A stretch of DNA of 64,000 nucleotides from Pseudomonas sp. (GCF_030683065.1 NZ_JAUXMX010000030.1:124001-188000); one strand, 5' to 3'. Counted from the first letter of the stretch, positions 1-8,666 are shown. Numbers and translations: made by a program. Notes: generated by a model from the sequence alone, not told the origin.

Positions 1-868
1 TGACATCACCGGCAGAGCCGAACCACAGCGCCAAAATCCGGCCAGTGACATTGCTGCTCATGGGACCGACGATCTTTGCGTAGTCGGCGCCGGTCTGGGC
101 GCTGCCCGTGGCATACACAGTGCCGGGCGGGTCATCGCTCTTGAGGCGGTCTGGCGCGAGGTGGCGCGACGTGCCTGGGTGTTGCGGCGTAGTCTGCCGA
201 TTTGTGCGCTGTTCCGTTTCCCTGCCGTCCCCGAACACCGCCGTGCCCAGCGTCTGCTGCATGGTGCGCACCGTGCTGATCTCCAGGGTTATCGCGCCGG
301 TCTCGCCGGTAACCGTGACCAACTGAAACCCCACAGGCAACTTGCGCACCCCGACGTTATAAGCGGGGTCGTCGACGTAAAGCATGTAGATGGCGCGAGC
401 GCCATCCGGGGCGATATCCACCGGCAGAATCCAGCGCTTGACTACCACGGGACTGCTGTTGATCGTCAGCTCATCGCCTGGCTGGATGTCGTCCGCTGGC
501 CACGCCACGGTCAGCGTCTGTTCAGCCGGCGCGCCGCCCAATACACCGAAGCGAGTTGCGCTGCCGCTCAGGCGGATGATCCAGCGCGAGTCATCCGGGG
601 CACTGTAAATCCAGCCACCCAACGATTGCCCGTAGAGGTCAAGGCCCTGCATGATCGCCTCGTTGCGCCACTCCCTGCCCCGCTCATAATCCGCCGCCAA
701 CTCCTCCGTGGTGCGGGCCACTGGCGCCACTCCCGGCACTTTTACCCGGTAGGTGTGATTGGCCCAATCCGATAGCAGGTACGGCATGATCGTGCCGTTA
801 AGCAGGTGCAGGCGCCCCGTCGTGTCTACCCGGCCATGCCAGGGCCATCCCCATTGCGGCAGGTTCAT
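1..868 (-). CDS. phage tail-tip protein, partial (runs off left edge)
   Basis: An open frame of 289 codons starts at ATG 868 and has no stop before base 1, so the C-terminus lies outside the window. The start overlaps the stop of the upstream gene (865) by ATGA, indicating translational coupling. The protein begins MNLPQWGWPWHGRV and shows beta-rich sequence without a recognisable catalytic motif. It is the last visible gene of the tail operon, after tape measure and distal-tail genes, so a tail-tip or fibre-base role is inferred from position only. The end of the visible part (residues about 225-289) is polar and low in hydrophobics. Confidence 0.6.
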   Translation of the reverse strand, partial: MNLPQWGWPWHGRVDTTGRLHLLNGTIMPYLLSDWANHTYRVKVPGVAPVARTTEELAADYERGREWRNEAIMQGLDLYGQSLGGWIYSAPDDSRWIIRLSGSATRFGVLGGAPAEQTLTVAWPADDIQPGDELTINSSPVVVKRWILPVDIAPDGARAIYMLYVDDPAYNVGVRKLPVGFQLVTVTGETGAITLEISTVRTMQQTLGTAVFGDGRETEQRTNRQTTPQHPGTSRHLAPDRLKSDDPPGTVYATGSAQTGADYAKIVGPMSSNVTGRILALWFGSAGDV

Positions 869-1320
869 TCAATCGTGCCCTCCGGGTCCGCAAGGAAGAT
901 TTGAACGACCGCATCATTGGCGTCGCGCAGGTTTAGGATTTTTATCGCGGGCAGCACGAACAGCCCGTCGCTGCTGGTGTGGCCTTCCGGCCAGTACTCC
1001 CGGTCGGGGTAGTACTTGCCCTCGAGCAGCGTGACATCCTCAGCCAGCGGGCTGGCAATGCCGCCTGTAGTTGCCGCCGGCTCTTGGTAAACGCCGCGCC
1101 CCACGCTCGCCGGCAGCGCACCCACCGCGCCGACCGGGCGCAGGCTGCTGCGCTGGCGGGCGGGAGTGGTCAGGCGGTTGAGGTCTTCAACTACTGCTTT
1201 GCCGGTGCGCTCCTCGATGATGCGTTTGCCGATGGCCTTGCGCTCGGCTTCGGCGGTCGGGGCGCGACTGGCGGCCATGCCGGCGGCGATGGCTTGGCGT
1301 TGCTCCTGCAGTGTGGCCAT
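865..1320 (-). CDS. phage tail-associated hypothetical protein
   Basis: A 151-residue protein, basic and helical at the N-terminus (residues 1-60, rich in Arg/Ala/Glu) and beta-like at the C-terminus. It lies 2 bp after the 569-residue tail protein gene and overlaps the next gene by 4 bp. I do not recognise a family. Its place between distal-tail and tail-tip genes suggests a small tail assembly component or chaperone; this is inference from synteny. Confidence 0.65.
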   Translation of the reverse strand: MATLQEQRQAIAAGMAASRAPTAEAERKAIGKRIIEERTGKAVVEDLNRLTTPARQRSSLRPVGAVGALPASVGRGVYQEPAATTGGIASPLAEDVTLLEGKYYPDREYWPEGHTSSDGLFVLPAIKILNLRDANDAVVQIFLADPEGTIE

Positions 1321-1322
1321 GG

Positions 1323-3032
1323 TTACAACTCCAGCATGTCGTTGGGGATGCCGACGCGGTACAGCTGCTCGGCGGTGAGTTTGTTTTCGTCGCGCTCAGT
1401 GATTGGGATCTCGTCGGCAGGGGCATCAAAACGGCGCGGGAAGGTTTCGGTTCCACCGCCGGCGTCGTTGTTGCCGCTAAAGCCCTGCATGGTCTCGTCG
1501 TAACCCGGCAGCAGGTAGCCGGAGAGCTGGGTCGGCAGATCCTCGCCGGCACCGGAATCCGCAGTACCTATTACGCCAGCACCCAGGCGAGCCGGCAGGG
1601 TCAGCGGATCACTGCTGCCGCCGCCGCGCATGACCGCGATGGTCAGCGTGGTGACAGCTGAGCCGCTGCCCAGGTCGAAGCGGTCGGCGATGCGCGTGCA
1701 CTTGCCGACGGCGTGCACACCATCACTGTTGATCTCCAGGGTGTGGGTCAGATCAACGCCCATGGCCATGCTGGTAGGCACGTCCCAGCTGATCAGTGTG
1801 GCGCGGTGGCCGGCGATGATCTCGGTCTGGCCGGCGCGCAGGGCGACGTTAATCGCGGCAGCGCGGCGTGACTCGTCGTGCAAGTCGCTCGCGCCGCTCT
1901 CGCCGCCGGTGATCGGGTCATCCGTCCAGGCCTCGGCCGCTTCGTCCTCGATCTCGAAGGAATAGGACGCGCGCTGGACGATGCGGCTCTCTTCGGCCTC
2001 GCCGGCGGCGGTGGCCAGGCTCAGGCTGTAGGTTTCGGTGACGGTTTGCGTCCAGCGCCGGGCGCCCGTCCAGCTCGCGCCCAGCAGCAGGTCGGTATAT
2101 TTGTTGATCCAGGCCACGCCGTTGTTGCACGGGTCGGTCATGGTGCCTGGCAGCGTGTAGTAGTTCGGCGCGAGCAGGGTCTGGCCGTTGGCGCTGGCCG
2201 CATCCTCGATCATCTCGATGTTGGGCAATTCGCTGGGGAAGCCGCGCCACCAACAGAAGCCGCTCATGCCCGTGGAGCCAGCAGTCTCCGGGTGAGCCCA
2301 GCTGTACTGCTGATTGCGCTGCCACAGCCGGCTGTAGCGATAACTGAACTCGATCTCGACGCGGTTGGTGATGCTGCTCAGCGGCGCCAAATCGAGGCGC
2401 AGGCTTTGGTAAATCGTGGTACCGGGGCCGAATACGAAGTGCGGCGTCGGTGCGGCATACCAGCTGGTCACCCGCAACGCACCAGTGGGCGAGCAGTCGA
2501 GGCTGACCGGGCGGGTACTCAGGCGCTCAATGGCGTAGTCCCAATGACTGCGGCCCTCGGTCGGCTCGAACACGTCCGCCGACCAGTATCCGCCGACTAG
2601 GCTGTCGATGGCGGCAATGGGCATGGCCTCGACGCGTTGCTGCACCTGGTCGCTGCACTCGCAGCTGAGCAGGCGCGTGGTCGGGTTCCATACCGGGCTG
2701 GCGATCTGCCCGGTGTAGCGACGGCTCTCTGTAGTGATGCCGCCTGTAGTGCTGAGGTAATCGAGGCTGACCGCCTTGCCGAGCCAGTCGGTGGGCACCA
2801 CCGGGGTGCCGGGGGCGATGTACAGGTCGAAGCCGCCCACACCTGCAGCGCCCTCCTCCCGATCACCGTCCGCGCCACCGGCAAGCTGCGCGGTCATGTC
2901 GAGCCCGCCGACCATCAGGCGCAGGCGCCAGCGATAGCCGACGCCCCGCACGACGTACTCGGGCTCGGGTACAGCGCCAGCAGCCAGGGCGCCGTTGAGC
3001 GGTGCTCCATTAAGCGGCGAGCCGTTGAGCAT
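1323..3032 (-). CDS. distal tail / tail hub-like protein
   Basis: A 569-residue protein following the tape measure and one small gene. Its start shares a base with the preceding stop. The N-terminus repeats a short NGxPLNGA-type motif three times, then shows beta-strand-rich sequence (residues 30-130) with a GQIxxPVW segment like distal-tail domains of siphophages. The last 80 residues are Gly/Pro/Asp rich and probably flexible. The order (tape measure, small tail protein, large beta-rich protein) fits a distal tail or hub component linking tube and fibres. Family assignment is moderate; role is inferred from synteny. Confidence 0.6.
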   Translation of the reverse strand: MLNGSPLNGAPLNGALAAGAVPEPEYVVRGVGYRWRLRLMVGGLDMTAQLAGGADGDREEGAAGVGGFDLYIAPGTPVVPTDWLGKAVSLDYLSTTGGITTESRRYTGQIASPVWNPTTRLLSCECSDQVQQRVEAMPIAAIDSLVGGYWSADVFEPTEGRSHWDYAIERLSTRPVSLDCSPTGALRVTSWYAAPTPHFVFGPGTTIYQSLRLDLAPLSSITNRVEIEFSYRYSRLWQRNQQYSWAHPETAGSTGMSGFCWWRGFPSELPNIEMIEDAASANGQTLLAPNYYTLPGTMTDPCNNGVAWINKYTDLLLGASWTGARRWTQTVTETYSLSLATAAGEAEESRIVQRASYSFEIEDEAAEAWTDDPITGGESGASDLHDESRRAAAINVALRAGQTEIIAGHRATLISWDVPTSMAMGVDLTHTLEINSDGVHAVGKCTRIADRFDLGSGSAVTTLTIAVMRGGGSSDPLTLPARLGAGVIGTADSGAGEDLPTQLSGYLLPGYDETMQGFSGNNDAGGGTETFPRRFDAPADEIPITERDENKLTAEQLYRVGIPNDMLEL

Positions 3033-3541
3033 CAGAGTTCTTCCCAGGCGATGGACCAGCTATGCGTGGCGCTGGCAGATGACTGTTGTTTCGGTGGGCG
3101 GCGGGCTTTTACCGAGTAAACCGGCATCCACCACACCTGATACGCCTCCGCACCGTTGACGGCGGTGACCGTGGCCACGCCGTCGACGGTGCTGCAAGCA
3201 GCGGGCTGCCAGCGGTCACCGAGCAGCGCGAACGCCCACGGCGCTTGATCCGGACGCGGGGTGCTGGGCAAGGTGTAAACCAACCCGGCGCCCTGCATGC
3301 TGTTGACTTGAGTGCTGCGCAGTTCCAGCGGCTGGCTGTAGTCCAAGCCATCCAAGCCCGGCGGCATCCAGCCCTGGCCCGATATGCTGCCGGCCATCTT
3401 CTGCCAGTGCGTCATCGGTACACCGGCGCCGTCGCTCATGCGCAGCAGGGTCTCGCCGCCGATGGCCTCTTCGCTCAAGTCCGGCGCGCCAGCGTGCAGC
3501 ACGATCGGGATTCCCCCGAGGGTGATTTTGGGTTGCGACAT
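3032..3541 (-). CDS. minor tail protein (unknown family)
   Basis: A 169-residue protein with a GAGG-type ribosome site before ATG 3541, directly downstream of the tape measure gene and abutting the distal-tail gene. The sequence alternates Trp/Gly/Pro turns with short beta segments (SISGQGWMPPGLDGL near residue 55) and ends in a Trp-rich strand. No catalytic motif is visible. By position it corresponds to the lambda M/L region or a tail-completion protein. I would call it a minor tail protein without further claim. Confidence 0.6.
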   Translation of the reverse strand: MSQPKITLGGIPIVLHAGAPDLSEEAIGGETLLRMSDGAGVPMTHWQKMAGSISGQGWMPPGLDGLDYSQPLELRSTQVNSMQGAGLVYTLPSTPRPDQAPWAFALLGDRWQPAACSTVDGVATVTAVNGAEAYQVWWMPVYSVKARRPPKQQSSASATHSWSIAWEEL

Positions 3542-3556
3542 AGTGAGCCTCGGTTG

Positions 3557-6500
3557 TTACTTGTGGGTGCCGCCGAATTTCATTGCGGTTCGGCGCAGTA
3601 CCTTGTCGAAGCCGTCTTGCTTCATCAGCACCTCAACGCTGTTGCCGCCAGAGTCGAGCGTGGCCCTGCCCCAGTCAGCGAGCGGGTTAGCGCTTTGCAT
3701 CAAGGCTGGGTTCATCTGCGGGATGCTGGGTAGCGATCGCGCAGGCGCCACCAACCCGCCATCGGCATAGCCGCGCATGCCTGATGCCAGGCGGGCCTGC
3801 AGCTGGCTCATGGTGTTGCGGAAGCCCTGCCGGCGGATCTGCTCCAGGAACGACAACGCGCCCGGCTCGTTAACAATGTGCTTGGGCTGGACGTGTTCGT
3901 CGGCGTGGACAACGCCGGCTTCCTGGTACTTGCTGCCCGGGCCGGTCCAGCCGCCAGGAGCGAAGCCTGGCGACTGAACATTTTGCAGCACGTAATCACC
4001 TGATAGCGGCGCCACATCCTTGATTATCGGCCCGTCAGGATGCGCAACCCTTACCGGAATCACGATCTCAGTGTTGCCCAGCTCGGAGACCAGCGCCTGG
4101 ATCTGATTTCGCACCGCCTCAATGCTGGCTTCGTCAGACTTGATGCTGACAGGCATATCCTGCAGCTTCTTGGCTCCATCTTTCAGCGCCTCCATGCTGT
4201 CCTGGATAGATTTAATCTTCGCTTCGGCGTTGGTCTGCTCGATATCGTTGGCGGCCAACTCGATATCCTGCAGCTCTTGGATAAAGCCGCTGAAGCCGTA
4301 GGTGTTCTCGCCGGCTGCCGCCAGATCCTGCAGCATCTTCAATGCTGCCTGAGCCTGGGCCTGGGCGCCTTCGACATCGCCAGCAGCAAGCGCTTCACGA
4401 GCACCAACTTTTAGCGCCTGAGCATTGCCGTAGGTAGCGCTGCCATCGCCACCCAGGCCCGCGAGCGCTTCCTTGTAGCGTTCTTCGATTTTTAACCGGT
4501 CATCGCGAACCTTCTTAAGGTCCGCGTTGGCTTTTCTCTCGGCGCCGACGAGGGCCTTGGCGCCTTGCTCGGCAGCCTTGACCTGTTCACCCTGGAGCTT
4601 TTTCAGCTCACCGATGTATTTGCTATGGGCGTCTACCTCCTGCTGGCGGGCGAACTCGGCAGCACCTGCGGCTACCTCCGCGAGAAACTCCAGCTCGGCA
4701 TTCATGCCGGTTTGTTCTTGGACGATGGCGGCGCGGAAGGCTGCCAGGGACTCGCGCTTTGCGGTCAGCTCTTCCTCGGTGAACCATAGCGAGTAAACGG
4801 TAGTGGTACCGCTCAGGCTCTTGTCGATGTCGGCAATTTCCTGATCCAGCTGATCCAGCTCGGTGGTCAGACCTGCAGAGTTGGCAGCAATAAACGCGAT
4901 ACGATTGCCCAGGTCGACAAACTCAGATGCTCCAGACACGGCAGTGCCTGCCAGGGTTGCCAGCGCCGAGGCGAGCCTGACTAGGTTGTCGATCACGACC
5001 GGGTCGGACAGAGTGTCGCCGAGGCCGTTGATCGCATCGATCAGCGGCTGCACATCGGCCTGACCCACTGCCTCGTTCCAGCGATCCGACAGCGCGGTCA
5101 TGGCGCCGCCAACAGTCTCCGGCAGCGACTCGGCTTCACGGCGCAGGGTTTCGAGCTGGCCGACCATGGCGTCGGTTACTACGTCAGCGGTCAACAGGCC
5201 CTGGGTTGCCATTTCCTTGAGCGCGCCAATTGGCACGCCCAGCGAAGCGGCGAGCGCCTGCATCAGGCGCGGGGCCTGCTCTGCGACGCTGTTGAACTCT
5301 TCACCTCGCAACGCGCCTGCACCCAGCGCCTGGGCGAACTGGATAACGCCATTCTCGGCCTCGGTCGCCGTAGCGCCTGAAACTCTGAATGATGTGGCCA
5401 CCGCCTCAGTTAGCTTGAGGATATCGGCCTGGCTGCGCCCTGCTTCTTTCAGCGGGCGACTAATGCGACCGTACAGGGTAACGAGCGAGGCCACAGGGGT
5501 CTGGGTGTCGGTCGCGATTCTGCGAAGCTCAGATTGGGCGACGTTGAACTCTTGCTGCGAATCGGTCGCCAACTTCAGGCGCGCGTTCATCAAACTGTAG
5601 GCGTCTGCCGTCTGCGCGATGGACTTGATTGTGTTCACCGCAATATAGGCAGCTCCGATTCCGCCGACAGCACCAGTAATCCCTGCGCCGCCAGTGCGCT
5701 GACGCTGCTGCTCAGAAACCAGCTGACGCATGGCCAGCTGCGTTTCCTTCACGCGGCGAGTGTATGCAAGCTGGGCAACGGCCAGCTCCTTGTTGGTCAG
5801 CCCACCCACTCGGCGCAATAGCGCATATTGCGACTGCGTGCGCGCAAGTTCTGACTGCAAGGCCCGATAGCGGTTCACGCCCAAATCGCCACGGGCCGCT
5901 TCGATATTGGCCTGGCGCTGCTCACGCGTAACCTGGGCCAGGGCGGCGGCCTGGGCGCGAATACCTTCCCGGGCGCTCGCATATCGGCCCCTTTCGGCGG
6001 CAGCGGCGGCCTCTGACTGAGTGGCGCCGGCCTGCACGCCGGCTCGAAGCCTGCGCAGCTCTTCGAGGGTTTCAGAGACCTTGCGGCGATAGCTGGCCTC
6101 TGCTTCCGCACGTTGCTTGCCAGTAAGGGTCGCGTCCGCAGCTACCAGCTGGTATTGCCGGCGCAGATCGACCAGGGCGCGCTGAGTGTCCTCGATTGCC
6201 CCAACGCCAAAGGTGTCCTTGGCACCCCTCATGGCTACGTCGGCATTGCCAGCCGCCACACCTTTGGCGATCTCTGCCTGGAGCCTCTGCTGCTCGCCGG
6301 CAAGGTTGCGAGTATCCACGCCAGCGGCGCGCAACTCAGTTCGCTGCTCGCGCACCTTGGCCTTCTGCCGGTCAAACTCAAGGGTGGTGCGTGCCAGGGT
6401 GCGCTCGGCCTTGCTCAGTTCGCTAGCCAAGCCCTTTACGGGCTGGCCTGCCTGCTGGAATGCATCGCGCAACAGCTCCACGTTGCGCTTTGCTGCGAAG

Positions 6501-6670
6501 AACTCGGTGGCGGCCTTCTTGGCACTTTCCTGGGACTGCTGCAACACGCTGATCTGGCCAAGCGGTTTTTCAAGCGCCTTGACCATATCGCCGAATTCTT
6601 TACGGAACCCGCTAATGCCCTTGGTTGCCTGGCCTACATCGGCCGTCAGCCGCAGCTCGACGTCAGTCAT
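3557..6670 (-). CDS. tail tape measure protein
   Basis: At 1037 residues this is the longest gene of the prophage. Residues 1-330 are Ala/Glu/Arg/Gln-rich coiled coil. Residues 330-350 are a hydrophobic Gly/Ala segment. Residues about 380-520 carry the conserved tape-measure domain, with LGAGALRGEEFNSVAEQAPR followed by GLLTADVVTDAM. A second helical region follows, and a Gly-rich C-terminus with GGWTGPG. Tape measure proteins set tail length and line the tail tube before DNA ejection. The gene starts 3 bp after the stop of the frameshifted chaperone, the usual arrangement in long-tailed phages. Confidence 0.92.
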   Translation of the reverse strand: MTDVELRLTADVGQATKGISGFRKEFGDMVKALEKPLGQISVLQQSQESAKKAATEFFAAKRNVELLRDAFQQAGQPVKGLASELSKAERTLARTTLEFDRQKAKVREQRTELRAAGVDTRNLAGEQQRLQAEIAKGVAAGNADVAMRGAKDTFGVGAIEDTQRALVDLRRQYQLVAADATLTGKQRAEAEASYRRKVSETLEELRRLRAGVQAGATQSEAAAAAERGRYASAREGIRAQAAALAQVTREQRQANIEAARGDLGVNRYRALQSELARTQSQYALLRRVGGLTNKELAVAQLAYTRRVKETQLAMRQLVSEQQRQRTGGAGITGAVGGIGAAYIAVNTIKSIAQTADAYSLMNARLKLATDSQQEFNVAQSELRRIATDTQTPVASLVTLYGRISRPLKEAGRSQADILKLTEAVATSFRVSGATATEAENGVIQFAQALGAGALRGEEFNSVAEQAPRLMQALAASLGVPIGALKEMATQGLLTADVVTDAMVGQLETLRREAESLPETVGGAMTALSDRWNEAVGQADVQPLIDAINGLGDTLSDPVVIDNLVRLASALATLAGTAVSGASEFVDLGNRIAFIAANSAGLTTELDQLDQEIADIDKSLSGTTTVYSLWFTEEELTAKRESLAAFRAAIVQEQTGMNAELEFLAEVAAGAAEFARQQEVDAHSKYIGELKKLQGEQVKAAEQGAKALVGAERKANADLKKVRDDRLKIEERYKEALAGLGGDGSATYGNAQALKVGAREALAAGDVEGAQAQAQAALKMLQDLAAAGENTYGFSGFIQELQDIELAANDIEQTNAEAKIKSIQDSMEALKDGAKKLQDMPVSIKSDEASIEAVRNQIQALVSELGNTEIVIPVRVAHPDGPIIKDVAPLSGDYVLQNVQSPGFAPGGWTGPGSKYQEAGVVHADEHVQPKHIVNEPGALSFLEQIRRQGFRNTMSQLQARLASGMRGYADGGLVAPARSLPSIPQMNPALMQSANPLADWGRATLDSGGNSVEVLMKQDGFDKVLRRTAMKFGGTHK

Positions 6671-6673
6671 GAT

Positions 6674-7074
6674 CTAACCCTTCAAAGCGCTGCGAAACAG
6701 CGACCATGGATAATCGAGCACCCGGTGATGACCGAGCACGGTGAGCTTGCAAATCAGACCATCGAGCTGGCTCAGGCTGGACTGCGCGGTTTGGCCAGCC
6801 TGGCCAGCATCCCGAAAAAATCCGGATTGGCCTTTTTGCAGGCGTCAACCACGACCGCCAGCTCGCTAGGCAGCATGCCCTCGATGTCTTCCTTGGTGAG
6901 GCTGGTCAGGACTTCGAGATCGCCGAGGCGCACATCTTCGAATAGCGCCTCCGTGATCAGGTCGCCCGATGACTCGGACTCGATCAACTTGCGGGTGCCA
7001 GCGACGGTAAGCTCCCGGCAGATCACTTCTTTGTCGCCGAACTTCTTGACCACTGTTTTGCCGAGGTCGCTCAT
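6674..7074 (-). CDS. tail assembly chaperone, -1 frameshift fusion product (GT-like)
   Basis: Joins the 6772-7074 frame to the -1 frame through a slippery heptamer at 6814-6820 (TTTTTTC on the coding strand, phased as T TTT TTC). After slippage the frame reads on for 47 codons (RDAGQAGQTAQSSL... ending SLFRSALKG) and stops with TAG at 6674-6676, 3 bp before the tape measure ATG. The extension has no start codon of its own. Long-tailed phages make a short (G) and a frameshifted long (GT) chaperone from this position, and the phasing and read-through distance fit that scheme. Confidence 0.82.
6772..7074 (-). CDS. tail assembly chaperone, short form (gpG-like)
   Basis: A 100-residue protein starting at ATG 7074 after a CCGGAG ribosome site and ending in TGA within the slippery region's downstream sequence. 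It begins MSDLGKTVVKKFGDKEV and includes a LTKEDIEGMLPSELAVVVDAC helix pair typical of siphophage tail-assembly chaperones. It lies immediately before the tape measure gene and is the unshifted product of the frameshift pair. In lambda the equivalent gene directly follows the tail-tube gene, but here two unrelated genes (7112-8637) intervene. Confidence 0.8.
   Translation of the reverse strand: MSDLGKTVVKKFGDKEVICRELTVAGTRKLIESESSGDLITEALFEDVRLGDLEVLTSLTKEDIEGMLPSELAVVVDACKKANPDFFGMLARLAKPRSPA
6814..6820 (-). promoter_or_regulatory. programmed -1 ribosomal frameshift site (TTTTTTC)
   Basis: On the coding strand the heptamer is phased as GAT TTT TTC GGG, matching X XXY YYZ for a -1 slip. Downstream the zero frame ends after 12 more codons, while the -1 frame stays open for 47 codons up to the tape measure start. 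The short +1 frame ending at 6663 overlaps the tape measure start and is a less natural product. Confidence 0.8.
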
Positions 7075-7091
7075 ACTTTTCTCCGGGTAAT

Positions 7092-7113
7092 AAAAAACCC
7101 GCCGAAGCGGGTT
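7092..7113 (-). terminator. intrinsic terminator of the zinc-ribbon membrane gene
   Basis: On the minus strand, AACCCGC-TTCG-GCGGGTT is followed by a run of T. The stem overlaps the last codons of the gene ending at 7112. It therefore ends the moron transcript before the chaperone gene. Late tail transcription must read through it, which fits an antiterminated late operon. Confidence 0.8.
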
Positions 7114-7870
7114 ATTTGTTGAAGTTGGTTAATCGCTCGTAAATCGGCGGGCTCAGCAACGCTGACCCGCTGATGCCATGTATCTCTGACCCGGCCGCCC
7201 TGAGTTCATTGGCTACGACTGCCAAGCTGGTGCGCGACTCTTTCAGATCATTCAGCGCTTTAAGCTGCGCGTCCAACGCCGAGAGCCTGGACTCGCTCGC
7301 TCTTTCACGCACATATTCATTGGAAGAAAGACGATCATCAGAAGCCTTATCCTCCCGTTTTTTTGCCGTCGTTAGATCAAGCAAAGACCGCATAGACCGC
7401 GCAGTGCCCCTAATGACCTCTTGCGATTTCTTCATATAGACGATTGCAGCTGCCGATGCTTCTGCAGAAGGCTCAAGAACTGAAACCTGAACCATTGATG
7501 CATCGATTTCAGCAACGCCTTTGTTTGCCTTCTCGAAAAACTCAGAAAATGTTATCGACCCCCCTTCATCTAAGGCGGTCACTATCTGCGTAACGTAGGC
7601 AGATGTAAGCCTGACCTGCTCCTCCACGGCAGCTAGCACCTGGCGGTACTGATAGAATTTCCACCCGCCGATGGCCGCGCCTGCCAATACGATAACCACG
7701 ATGATCTTGGAAATAGCGGAACGTGATCGTTCGCCGGATTTGCTCCGATAAGACCCCCGCCCCACGCTCGCATCGGCGTTGCTGTAAATCACACCACACT
7801 TCGGGCAGGCATCTGGGCTCGCCTGCATTTCTGACATGGTCGGCTCATACTTGCACTTCAGGCACTGCAT
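7112..7870 (-). CDS. moron: zinc-ribbon, single-pass membrane protein of unknown function
   Basis: A 252-residue protein with a GGGAGG ribosome site. Residues 3-26 hold two Cys pairs (CLKC and CPKCG), a zinc ribbon. Residues about 53-71 are one hydrophobic membrane segment. The remainder (75-252) is mostly helical and probably periplasmic, ending in KLTNFNK-like sequence. The gene has its own terminator and sits with a divergent partner between tail-tube and tail-chaperone genes, so it is a moron rather than a tail gene. Lysogeny-conferred exclusion or a host-benefit trait is possible, but no function is recognised. Codon use is somewhat less GC-biased than in the neighbouring tail genes. Confidence 0.75.
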   Translation of the reverse strand: MQCLKCKYEPTMSEMQASPDACPKCGVIYSNADASVGRGSYRSKSGERSRSAISKIIVVIVLAGAAIGGWKFYQYRQVLAAVEEQVRLTSAYVTQIVTALDEGGSITFSEFFEKANKGVAEIDASMVQVSVLEPSAEASAAAIVYMKKSQEVIRGTARSMRSLLDLTTAKKREDKASDDRLSSNEYVRERASESRLSALDAQLKALNDLKESRTSLAVVANELRAAGSEIHGISGSALLSPPIYERLTNFNK

Positions 7871-7962
7871 TGGGCGTCCCTCCCATCAAATGAGGGGAGA
7901 CTGTAGTCCATTACCCATAAGCGGTCACGCCAGCCAGGCTGGCCCGCGCCAAGGAGCGGCAA
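7871..7962. promoter_or_regulatory. divergent promoter region of the moron pair with 15-bp palindrome
   Basis: The 92 bp between the two divergent starts contains a perfect palindrome GCCAGCC-A-GGCTGGC at 7929-7943. On the minus strand a weak sigma70-like pair (GTGACC, 17 bp, TACAGT) points toward the zinc-ribbon gene. The plus-strand promoter is not clear. The palindrome is a candidate operator. Confidence 0.4.
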
Positions 7963-8637
7963 ATGTCACTGCCCAAGCCGGACAAAGAAGCGATCAAGCG
8001 AATTCGCAAAGCGCGTAACCTCTGGCTGGACGACGATAATTTATTCGACCCCGTCAGGGACGCCGTGTTGATCGCCATCGGCGATGGCTCCATCAGCAGG
8101 GTCAGTGCGGACGCCCTTCATTGGTGGCTAGAAGCGAACCCGCGTATAGCGGCGCTGTACCCCAATAGCGCGCTCATGACGGCACTGGCCAAGGGCTTAG
8201 AGCCAGGCCAGTGGACGCCTGAAGTTGAGCATGATCTGCTGGTATTCATTGGCGCGTTCTATTTAGATACCGAATCCATCCGCGACACTGCCTACGACCT
8301 ACTAAAAAATCCTCCCTCCCTTTTCGGTGACCTGTACTCCGCCATGTTTGGTGTCCAAGCCGAACCACTGATACTCACAGACCATATCTGCGCCCTCACC
8401 GGGCCGTTCGTTGGCCGGACCAGGCGGAACTGCTTCGAGCAGATACTTGCCGCCGGAGGCGCACCAAGCGGCGTGTCCTATTACACCGACTATTTGTTTG
8501 TGGCTGACGCGCACATCCAGAACAGAGTGCTGTCCAGTTCCATGCTTGAAGGTATTGCTCAGCAAATGCGAAACGGCCGAATCAAAATACTAAGCGAATC
8601 ACAATTCCCGCCGCCCTCAGCACCATTGACGGTGTGA
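7963..8637 (+). CDS. moron: BRCT-like domain protein
   Basis: A 224-residue soluble protein with an AAGGAG ribosome site, transcribed against the surrounding tail operon. Residues 1-120 are helical and of unknown family. Residues about 140-215 look like a BRCT domain: CALTGPFVGRTRRNCFEQIL, then AGGAPS (the conserved GG turn), YYTDYLFVAD (the TDYLV strand), and a final KILSESQF matching the IISExxF end of BRCT domains. BRCT modules bind DNA ends, nicks or phosphoproteins, in bacteria chiefly in NAD-dependent ligase. Here it may sense or mask DNA ends, but that is inference. It ends 29 bp from the convergent tail-tube stop. Confidence 0.7.
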   Translation: MSLPKPDKEAIKRIRKARNLWLDDDNLFDPVRDAVLIAIGDGSISRVSADALHWWLEANPRIAALYPNSALMTALAKGLEPGQWTPEVEHDLLVFIGAFYLDTESIRDTAYDLLKNPPSLFGDLYSAMFGVQAEPLILTDHICALTGPFVGRTRRNCFEQILAAGGAPSGVSYYTDYLFVADAHIQNRVLSSSMLEGIAQQMRNGRIKILSESQFPPPSAPLTV

Positions 8638-8666
8638 GAATATGGCCATCCCTGGCCACCCCACGG

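Noticed and set aside
6663..6848. A 61-codon frame (+1 relative to the chaperone) overlapping the tape measure start
   Set aside because: The -1 frame after TTTTTTC stays open to 3 bp before the tape measure and is correctly phased, so it is the better extension; the +1 frame lacks a ribosome site and a slippery signal.
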